Positions 23,449 through 29,415 of a stretch of 29,415 nt of DNA are shown here, one piece after another. The position numbers and the translations under genes were made by a program. The stretch's first letter is position 1; the number at the start of each line of letters is the position of its first letter. Origin of the DNA: Pseudomonas sp. UBA4194 (GTDB taxonomy: Bacteria; Pseudomonadota; Gammaproteobacteria; Pseudomonadales; Pseudomonadaceae); assembly GCF_002379585.1 (NCBI RefSeq), contig NZ_DFUE01000015.1, positions 1-29,415 on the forward strand, in the 5' to 3' direction. Under the pieces are notes generated by a model. It saw only the letters and a list, made by a program, of their open reading frames with translations. It did not search any database and had not been told where the DNA came from.

Positions 23449-24201
23449 CTAGGCCTGTTTGAGCAACAGCAGCCCCGCGCACAACACCAGAAACAGGCAA
23501 AAGGAGGTGCGCAGCACCCGTTCGGGCATTCGGTAAGCCACACCGACGCCCCAGCTCACACTGGCCATGCCGCCAATGGCCAACGGCAGGCCGATACGCC
23601 AGTCCACGTGCCCGTGCAGCGCATAGGCGCTCATCGTGGCGATGGTAGTGGGGGCGGCCAGGGCCAGTGACAGGCCCTGGGCGACCACTTGAGAGGCGCC
23701 GAAAACGGTGGCCAGGATGGGCGTCGCCAACACCGAGCCACCCAGCCCGAAGAAGCCGCCCAGAATGCCTGAGCTGGCCCCCAGAGTCGCCAGCGCCGGC
23801 CAACCGTATTTCAGCTCGCCGGTGCCTGCCGCTTTGGGAATGTACATCTGGATGAACGTGTACGCAGCCAGCACCAGCATGAAGATCGCGAAGCCGACGC
23901 TCATCGATCCGGGGTCCAGGCCTACCGCGACCGTCGAGCCCAGCCAGCCGAACACCGCACCGGAAATCGCCAGGGGCAGGACGTGCCTGAGCTCGATGCG
24001 GGTTCGCTGGTGGTAGCGCCACAGCGCCAGGATCACGTTGGGTACGACCATCATCAGCACTGTGCCCTGGGCCAGTTGCTGATCCACATCGAACACCAGA
24101 ATCAGGATAGGCAGCGCGATCAGTCCGCCACCGATGCCGAAAATACCGCCCAGGGTTCCTATTGCACAGCCCAGCAGCAGAAACCCGATAAAACCTGTCA
24201 T
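23449..24201 (-). CDS. TauE/SafE-family sulfite/organosulfur exporter-like permease
   Basis: This 250-residue inner-membrane protein has about eight hydrophobic helices in two similar halves. Each half has a glycine-rich loop, IFGIGGGLIALPIL near the N terminus and GFFGLGGSVLATPIL in the middle, the duplicated signature of TauE/SafE (DUF81). Family members are linked to export of sulfite, sulfoacetate or related anions, and some to unrelated anions. No sulfur gene is nearby, so the substrate is unknown. It converges on the receptor gene, with a 28-base gap, and runs in the same direction as the LysR gene, 49 bases downstream of it. Confidence 0.9.
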   Translation of the reverse strand: MTGFIGFLLLGCAIGTLGGIFGIGGGLIALPILILVFDVDQQLAQGTVLMMVVPNVILALWRYHQRTRIELRHVLPLAISGAVFGWLGSTVAVGLDPGSMSVGFAIFMLVLAAYTFIQMYIPKAAGTGELKYGWPALATLGASSGILGGFFGLGGSVLATPILATVFGASQVVAQGLSLALAAPTTIATMSAYALHGHVDWRIGLPLAIGGMASVSWGVGVAYRMPERVLRTSFCLFLVLCAGLLLLKQA

Positions 24202-24250
24202 TGGTACTCACTTACGAAAAACGTTGCGATGGGTGTAGCAGCGGCCAGCG

Positions 24251-25120
24251 TCACGCCTCAGCCAGATTGGCCCAGAACGTCTCGGCGAACTCGCCGAGAG
24301 GAATTCTGGCTCGGAAGATGCGGATATCCGTGGGGATATCGTCAAGCGGCACCTGCGCCCGCAGCAGCCGGCCCGAAGCAAGGTCGCTGGCTGCCAGCGT
24401 ACCGGGGAGCCAGGCGATGCCTTTGGCTTGATGGACCATGGACAGCAACACCGCAGCAAGGTGGGAACTGAAGACGGTCTCCATCTTCGGATGCTCGGGG
24501 TGGCTCTGCAGATGGGAGGCGACTATACGCCCAAGCCCGGACTCGGTGGTATAGGCGAGGAACGGGGCCGGGCTGCCGACGGTCAAGTCGACCGACTGCA
24601 GGGCGATCAGCACATCGGCGCCGACCCGCTTGCTTTCGAATTGATGGCTGGCAAAGCGTGAGGGCACCTGGGCGTGCTGGTGACAGATCAGAAACTGCAC
24701 GTCGCCGTTGAGCAGCAACTGCTCGCACTCGACCATATTGTCCGAATGCAGGCTCAGGCCCTCAATGGGAACACCGGCTTCGACCTTGCGGATCCAGGCG
24801 GGGAAAAAGGTGAATGACAGCGAGTGCGTGGCCGCGAAATGCAGGGTTCGAGTTGCTTTTCCGGCGATTTCCCTGGCGTCCGCACGCATCTGGTACAGCC
24901 GCCGCGTCAGCTCGCGGGCGTTGTCCAGCACGCTCTGGCCGGCGTCGGTCAGGGTTGCGCCTTGAGCGCTGCGCTCGAACAGATCGGCGCCTATCCAACT
25001 CTCGAATGCGCGGATGCGGCGGCTGAACGCGGGCTGGCTGACGTGCCGCAGTTCAGCAGCGCGGGAGAAGTTGCCGCTCTCCGCCAACGCGTTGAAGTCT
25101 TCCAGCCACACGAGTTCCAT
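24251..25120 (-). CDS. LysR-family regulator, divergent from the tartrate dehydratase gene
   Basis: This 289-residue regulator starts at the Met of MELVWLEDFNALAESGNFSR, which begins the helix-turn-helix (AAELRHVSQPAFSRRIRAFE). An AAGG site lies upstream, and longer in-frame starts would only add untypical sequence. The remaining 200 residues are the effector-binding domain. LysR regulators usually control the divergent gene, here a D-tartrate dehydratase 125 bases away, so tartrate or a related hydroxy acid is the probable inducer. The TauE-family gene downstream may be co-transcribed. Confidence 0.9.
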   Translation of the reverse strand: MELVWLEDFNALAESGNFSRAAELRHVSQPAFSRRIRAFESWIGADLFERSAQGATLTDAGQSVLDNARELTRRLYQMRADAREIAGKATRTLHFAATHSLSFTFFPAWIRKVEAGVPIEGLSLHSDNMVECEQLLLNGDVQFLICHQHAQVPSRFASHQFESKRVGADVLIALQSVDLTVGSPAPFLAYTTESGLGRIVASHLQSHPEHPKMETVFSSHLAAVLLSMVHQAKGIAWLPGTLAASDLASGRLLRAQVPLDDIPTDIRIFRARIPLGEFAETFWANLAEA

Positions 25121-25245
25121 GGGTGATGCCTTGTACACATAGGGTGTTCCATTAATAGCATTGGCCGCGATTTCCAGTCCAGGCTTAGAGTTCTCTGGCA
25201 CCCACCCGGATGACCGGGAACAACAATCAGAGAGGACGCTCGACC
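25121..25245. promoter_or_regulatory. Divergent regulatory region of the LysR and tartrate dehydratase genes
   Basis: This 125-base gap should hold both promoters and the LysR binding site. I see ATTAAT at 25151-25156 and a small perfect stem CCCGG (25205-25209)/CCGGG (25214-25218) 27 bases before the dehydratase start. No convincing T-N11-A box or sigma-70 hexamer pair could be fixed by eye. Confidence 0.35.
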
Positions 25246-26415
25246 ATGCGCATCGTCGAAATTCGCGAGAAGACGGTTTCCATCGCATCACCCATTGCCA
25301 ACGCCTACATCGATTTTTCCAAGATGACCTGTTCGGTGGTGGCGGTGATCACCGACGTGATCCGTGATGGCAAGCCCGTCATCGGCTATGGCTTCAATTC
25401 CAATGGCCGCTATGGGCAGGGCGCATTGATGCGTGACCGCTTTCTGGATCGTCTTACCGAAGCCGATCCCGACACGCTGATCGACAAGGAGCACAGCAAC
25501 CTCGACCCGTTTGCCATCTGGAAGACCCTGATGACCAACGAAAAGCCGGGCGGCCATGGCGAGCGCTCGGTGGCGGTGGGTACCATCGACATGGCCGTCT
25601 GGGACGCGGTTGCCAAGATCGAAGGCAAGCCGCTGTATCGCTTGCTGGCCGATCGTTATCGCGACGGCGTGGCCGACGACAAGGTCTGGGTGTATGCCGC
25701 CGGCGGTTATTACTATCCTGGCAAAGACCAGACCAAGCTCAAGGCGGAAATGCAGAGTTATCTGGATCGCGGTTACGACGTGGTCAAGATGAAGATCGGC
25801 GCAGTGCCACTGGACGAGGACATTCGACGTATCGAGGCCGTTCTGGAGGTGGTGGGCGATGGTCGTCGACTGGCCGTGGATGCCAATGGTCGCTTCGATC
25901 TGAAAACCGCGATCGCTTACGCCGAGGCCATCACCCCTTACAACCTGTTCTGGTACGAAGAGGTGGGTGATCCCCTGGATTACGCGTTGCAGGCCGAACT
26001 GGCCAATCACTACGACCTGCCCATGGCCACCGGCGAGAACCTGTTCTCCCACCAGGACGCGCGCAACCTGCTGCGTCACGGTGGCATGCGCCCGGACCGC
26101 GACTTCGTGCAGTTCGACTGCGCCTTGTCCTACGGCTTGGTGGAGTACATGCGTACGTTGGATGTGATGAAGGAACTGGGCTGGTCTTCGCGCCGCGTGG
26201 TGCCTCACGGCGGTCACCAGATGTCGCTGAACATTGCTGCTGGCCTGCACCTGGGCGGTAATGAATCGTACCCGGATGTGTTTCAGCCTTTCGGCGGCTT
26301 TGCCGACGGCATTCGCGTCGAGAACGGCTACGTCGGCTTGCCGGATATCCCGGGCGTGGGCTTCGAAGCCAAGTCGGCGCTGTACAAGGTCATGCGCGAA
26401 CTCGGCGAGGGCTGA
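25246..26415 (+). CDS. tarD: D(-)-tartrate dehydratase (enolase superfamily, TarD)
   Basis: This 389-residue enzyme of the mandelate racemase subgroup dehydrates D-tartrate to oxaloacetate using Mg2+. The KxK motif (K181, K183), metal ligands D212, E238 and E264, and the catalytic His321 (VVPHGGHQ) fall one position before those I recall for the Bradyrhizobium japonicum enzyme (K184, D213, E239, E265, H322). The length also agrees. The start at 25246 follows a GAGAGGA ribosome site; an in-frame ATG 12 codons upstream is less likely. It is divergent from a LysR gene and followed by a dicarboxylate carrier, a self-consistent uptake and catabolism unit. Confidence 0.88.
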   Translation: MRIVEIREKTVSIASPIANAYIDFSKMTCSVVAVITDVIRDGKPVIGYGFNSNGRYGQGALMRDRFLDRLTEADPDTLIDKEHSNLDPFAIWKTLMTNEKPGGHGERSVAVGTIDMAVWDAVAKIEGKPLYRLLADRYRDGVADDKVWVYAAGGYYYPGKDQTKLKAEMQSYLDRGYDVVKMKIGAVPLDEDIRRIEAVLEVVGDGRRLAVDANGRFDLKTAIAYAEAITPYNLFWYEEVGDPLDYALQAELANHYDLPMATGENLFSHQDARNLLRHGGMRPDRDFVQFDCALSYGLVEYMRTLDVMKELGWSSRRVVPHGGHQMSLNIAAGLHLGGNESYPDVFQPFGGFADGIRVENGYVGLPDIPGVGFEAKSALYKVMRELGEG

Positions 26416-26432
26416 TCCGGCCTCGCTCCAAA

Positions 26433-26452
26433 GCGGCCCCAAGCGGGGTCGC
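26433..26452. other. Intercistronic hairpin between tarD and the carrier gene
   Basis: GCGGCCCC (26433-26440) pairs with GGGGTCGC (26445-26452) through eight pairs including one G-T, around a four-base loop, in the 75-base gap. The following CTCTTGTCC is only moderately T-rich. It may attenuate read-through or stabilise the upstream message. Confidence 0.4.
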
Positions 26453-26490
26453 CTCTTGTCCTCATACAAAAACAACACTGAGGTACAGCC

Positions 26491-27807
26491 ATGAACACGT
26501 CCACGCGCTGGTACAAGCTTCTGTACGTCCAGGTTCTGATCGGCATCGTCATCGGTGGCGCCATCGGTTATCTGGTTCCCGACATCGGGGCCAAGCTGCA
26601 ACCCTTGGCCGATGGCTTCATCAAGCTCATCAAGATGCTGCTGGCGCCGATCATATTCGGCACGGTGGTGGTCGGCATCGCCAAGATGGGCAGCATCAAG
26701 GAAGTGGGGCGTATCGGCGGCAAGGCGCTGATCTACTTCGAGATTGTTTCCACCCTGGCGTTGGTGATCGGCTTGGTCGTGGTGAATATCATGAAGCCCG
26801 GCGAAGGCATGAACATCGACGTCGGATCGCTCAACGCCGACGCCATCAAAGGCTACACACAAGCCGCTCATGATCAGGGCGGCGCCATCAGCTTCTTCAT
26901 GAACATCATCCCCACCACCCTAGTCGATGCGTTTGCCAAGGGCGCGATGCTCCAGGTGATCTTCATTTCGGTGCTCATGGGGGTCGCGCTGGTGCAGATC
27001 GGCGAAACCGCCAAGCCGCTGATCAACATCATCGATCTACTGCTGCAAAGTCTGTTCAAGATCGTTGCCATGGTCATGCGCCTGGCGCCCATCGGGGCAG
27101 GGGCAGGCATGGCGTTTACCATCGGCAAATACGGCATCGGCACCCTCGTTTCGCTGGGGCACCTGATGCTGGCGCTCTACCTGACCACCCTGGTGTTCAT
27201 TGTCGTGGTGCTGGGTTCGATCGCACGCTGGTCGGGCATCCCGCTGTTCAGCTTCCTGCGCTACTTCAAGGATGAAATCCTGGTTACCCTGGGTACCTGT
27301 TCCACCGAAGCCGTGCTGCCGCGCATGATGGTCAAGCTGGAAAAGCTGGGTTGTCGGAAATCGGTGGTGGGCATGGTGCTGCCGACCGGTTACACCTTCA
27401 ATTCGGACGGCACCTGTATCTACCTCACCATGGCCGCGATCTTCGTGGCCCAGGCTACCAACACGCCCCTGAGCCTTGGAGATCAGTTGGTGGTGCTAGG
27501 GGTTTTGCTGCTGACGTCCAAGGGCTCCGCGGGCGTGGCTGGCGCCGGTTTCGTGACCCTGGCGGCGACGCTCTCGGTGATTCCAGAGATTCCGTTGGTG
27601 GGCTTGGTGTTGCTGCTGGGTGTGGACAGGTTCCTCAATGAGGCGCGGGCGGTTACCAACCTGATCGGTAACGGCATTGGGACCATTGCGATCGCGAAAT
27701 GGGATGGTGCGTTCGATCAGGCGGTGGCAGCCAGGGAGCTGGCGACGATGAAGCATCCGCAGGTGGAGACTGGCGGGGCGGTGGTTGTCGGGAATTCCAA
27801 TCCCTAG
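26491..27807 (+). CDS. DctA-family dicarboxylate/amino acid:cation symporter, probable tartrate carrier
   Basis: This 438-residue inner-membrane carrier of the DAACS/glutamate transporter family is close to DctA over most of its length (KLEKLGCRKSVVGMVLPTGY, then IYLTMAAIFVAQATN). The substrate-site motifs differ from those of E. coli DctA. The serine-rich hairpin is GTCSTEAVLP instead of a run of Ser, and the helix 7 motif is NSDGT instead of NLDGT. The helix 8 motif DRFLNEARAVTNLIGN is nearly standard. These changes plus the position after tarD suggest adaptation to D-tartrate. Ordinary C4-dicarboxylate uptake is the alternative. Confidence 0.88.
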   Translation: MNTSTRWYKLLYVQVLIGIVIGGAIGYLVPDIGAKLQPLADGFIKLIKMLLAPIIFGTVVVGIAKMGSIKEVGRIGGKALIYFEIVSTLALVIGLVVVNIMKPGEGMNIDVGSLNADAIKGYTQAAHDQGGAISFFMNIIPTTLVDAFAKGAMLQVIFISVLMGVALVQIGETAKPLINIIDLLLQSLFKIVAMVMRLAPIGAGAGMAFTIGKYGIGTLVSLGHLMLALYLTTLVFIVVVLGSIARWSGIPLFSFLRYFKDEILVTLGTCSTEAVLPRMMVKLEKLGCRKSVVGMVLPTGYTFNSDGTCIYLTMAAIFVAQATNTPLSLGDQLVVLGVLLLTSKGSAGVAGAGFVTLAATLSVIPEIPLVGLVLLLGVDRFLNEARAVTNLIGNGIGTIAIAKWDGAFDQAVAARELATMKHPQVETGGAVVVGNSNP

Positions 27808-27812
27808 ACGTC

Positions 27813-27837
27813 TGGGGTGACGGGGCCGTTCACCCCA
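27813..27837. terminator. Hairpin between convergent carrier and HPP genes
   Basis: TGGGGTGA (27813-27820) pairs perfectly with TCACCCCA (27830-27837) around a nine-base loop, six bases after the carrier stop codon. There is no T tract, so intrinsic termination would be weak, but the site and 8-bp stem fit a terminator. Confidence 0.5.
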
Positions 27838-27857
27838 AAACTTCCCGGCACAACCCC

Positions 27858-28997
27858 TCAAACCCGGACAGCCGAATACAGCGCCTTGATCAAATCCGAC
27901 TGGGTCACGATACCCACCAAACGCCGCTGTGCATCGATGATCGGTACGTGGCGGTGACCGTTCTCTGAGAACACCGGGATCAATTCGGTCAGTAGTCGAT
28001 CAACACTGGCCACCCGAACCGAGCGGGTCATGATCTGCCCGACGATGGTGGCGGCCTCCTGTGCCCGTGTCGGTCGCAGTAACGCTCGCAGATGCCAGCC
28101 AACACCTTCGTGGGCATCAAGATCGATCTGATTCATGAAGTCCGCCACGGTCACGATGCCGGTGAGGTGCTGCTGGCGGTCGATTACCGGCAACGCTTTC
28201 ACCTTGTGCTTGCGCATCAACGCCCACGCTTCGCGCAGCGGCATCTCCTGCCGGGCAACGATGGGCGTTTGCGTCATGACGTCGGAGCAGCGTATTTCGC
28301 CCATGTTGCGTTGATAGGCCGAGGCTTCCGCACGCTCCAGAAGCGCCTGCAGGTCGTCGCGGCTGACGTCCAGCACCTGGTTGTAATGGGCCAGGGCTGC
28401 GTCCAGGTCGGCAGAGGAAAACCGGCTGCGCGGGGGGCTTGCCGGGGTCGCTGGCACATGGGGCCATGCGCGGCGAGTGAGGTTGTTGTAAAGCACGCCC
28501 ACCAGCACCAACACCAGGGAGTCGAGCATCACCGGGCTGAGGGCGTAGTGAAACTGCTGGCAGCCAGCGATGACCATCAGCAAGGCCGCTGCGCCGCCGG
28601 GTGGATGCAGGCAGCGCGCGGCCATCATTGTGGCGATGGCCAGACTCACCGCCACAGCGGCAGCGAGGCTGGCGTCGGGAATCCATTTGGCACAGGCGAT
28701 ACCGATCAATGCCGAAAGGGTGTTTCCGCCGACCACGGACCAAGGTTGGGCGAGCGGGCTGGAAGGGACGGCGAACACCAGCACCGCACTGGCCCCGATC
28801 GGTGCAACGATGGCCAGGGCAAGCACGCCGTGCTCGGTGGCGAGTGCGCCGTTGAGCCAGGCAGACGCCATGGCGGCCACGGCAATAATGCCGAGCGCCG
28901 CACCGCAGCAGGCACGCCATTTTTCCCGGGTGCCGATGGCCATGGGGGCAGGCCAGAGTGAGCGCAGTCGCGCTACCAGATTGTTTTTGCCGAGCAT
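27858..28997 (-). CDS. HPP-family membrane protein with C-terminal CBS domain pair
   Basis: This 379-residue protein has an N-terminal HPP domain (about 25-175) with four to five hydrophobic helices and the diagnostic CLHPPGGAAALL near residue 130. A hydrophilic linker follows, then two CBS domains (about 235-300 and 315-375; SDVMTQTPIVA, GIVTVADFMNQI, GQIMTRSVRVA, GIVTQSDLIKAL). CBS pairs bind adenosyl nucleotides, so the membrane part may be energy-sensing. HPP proteins have been linked to nitrite transport in plastids and cyanobacteria, but the role here is unknown. A GGAG site precedes the ATG. Confidence 0.88.
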   Translation of the reverse strand: MLGKNNLVARLRSLWPAPMAIGTREKWRACCGAALGIIAVAAMASAWLNGALATEHGVLALAIVAPIGASAVLVFAVPSSPLAQPWSVVGGNTLSALIGIACAKWIPDASLAAAVAVSLAIATMMAARCLHPPGGAAALLMVIAGCQQFHYALSPVMLDSLVLVLVGVLYNNLTRRAWPHVPATPASPPRSRFSSADLDAALAHYNQVLDVSRDDLQALLERAEASAYQRNMGEIRCSDVMTQTPIVARQEMPLREAWALMRKHKVKALPVIDRQQHLTGIVTVADFMNQIDLDAHEGVGWHLRALLRPTRAQEAATIVGQIMTRSVRVASVDRLLTELIPVFSENGHRHVPIIDAQRRLVGIVTQSDLIKALYSAVRV

Positions 28998-29176
28998 GGG
29001 TTTCTCCGGCTCGAAGGGGCAAGGGCGAGCAGCGCGCTGCTGAGGCGGGTAGCTCGCGGGGCAGGGCGGGATTGCCGCACGCTGCTTGAAGGGCGGGCTT
29101 TATATCATGTCGTGATGTTGCAGGCGAAATTGGGGAGGGGGGGATTGGGTTGGGGTTGAGGAATGGGGTGAATGGT

Positions 29177-29415
29177 CCCCTCACCCCAGCCCTCTCCCTG
29201 GGGGAGAGGGAGCTAAAAGCAAAAGCGCACCCCGATAGCTGGAACGCCACGGTACAGCTCCCTCTCCCTCAGGGAGAGGGGGCTAAAAGCAAAAGCGTAC
29301 CGCGATAGCTGGAACGCCACGGTACGGCTCCCTCTCCCTCAGGGAGAGGGGGCTAAAAGCAAAAGCGTACCGCGATAGCTGGAACGCCACGGTACAGCTC
29401 CCTCTCCCTCAGGGA
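29177..29415. repeat. 70-bp tandem repeat with two inverted repeats per unit, running off the window
   Basis: From about 29190 a 70-base unit recurs (CTAAAAGC at 29213, 29283 and 29353), with a fourth copy cut by the window end. Each unit holds CCCTCTCCCT and AGGGAGAGGG as an almost loop-less inverted repeat (29260-29280, 29330-29350). The complete later units also have a second stem, GTACCG with CGGTAC. The first copy is more diverged and preceded by CCCTCACCCCAGCC, part of a dispersed repeat often seen in pseudomonads. The interval 28998-29176 upstream of the HPP gene contains no gene that I can support. Confidence 0.85.

Noticed and set aside
29177..29415. Possible CRISPR array from regularly spaced repeats
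   Set aside because: The whole 70-base period is repeated including the would-be spacers, so there are no unique spacers; it is a tandem repeat.

Overview
The window looks like chromosomal DNA of a fluorescent-type Pseudomonas (fluorescens/putida group). The evidence is high GC, the gene order sthA - GDPD - PilZ - lolCDE - queF - DUF4404 - HAD - mlaA - PilZ - response regulator - STAS - tal - dusA (which I recall as two conserved blocks in P. aeruginosa), and an inverted pair of the Pseudomonas REP sequence GTGGGAGCGGG. All identifications come from reading the translations and motifs; no database search was run.

Layout. (1) 48-4317: a compact operon of a GntR/UTRA repressor, an ADP-ribosylglycohydrolase-fold enzyme, an NCS1 nucleobase/nucleoside-type permease and a PfkB kinase. 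It resembles E. coli yegTUVW with a different transporter class, and I read it as an uncharacterised ribosyl-glycoside salvage route. (2) 4482-17999: mostly housekeeping core. It holds the soluble transhydrogenase, a glycerophosphodiesterase, a PilZ protein with a long insertion, the LolCDE lipoprotein-release machine, QueF, a small DUF4404 protein, a phosphonatase-like protein that has lost its catalytic residues, MlaA without a lipobox, a second PilZ protein, a response regulator/PP2C phosphatase with its STAS partner (RssB-like, general stress), transaldolase and DusA. (3) 18021-19463: a small accessory pocket upstream of dusA. It contains an intact RHH/ParE toxin-antitoxin pair between two decayed genes: a DUF2397 fragment (a Wadjet-type defence component) and a P2-like baseplate protein J fragment. 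Each carries an in-frame stop.

(4) 19464-23420: an iron-uptake signalling set, FecI-like ECF sigma factor, FecR-like regulator with a twin-arginine motif, and a TonB-dependent receptor with an STN signalling domain. (5) 23449-24201: a TauE/SafE exporter, convergent with the receptor. (6) 24251-27807: a D-tartrate utilisation unit, with a LysR regulator divergent from a tartrate dehydratase of the enolase superfamily followed by a DctA-family carrier. (7) 27858-28997: an HPP membrane protein fused to two CBS domains. The window ends inside a 70-bp tandem repeat, each unit of which contains two inverted repeats.

The parts most worth following up are the glycohydrolase/permease/kinase operon, the decayed defence-phage pocket at dusA, the catalytically dead phosphonatase homologue, and the short leader ORF and dyad at the GntR start.
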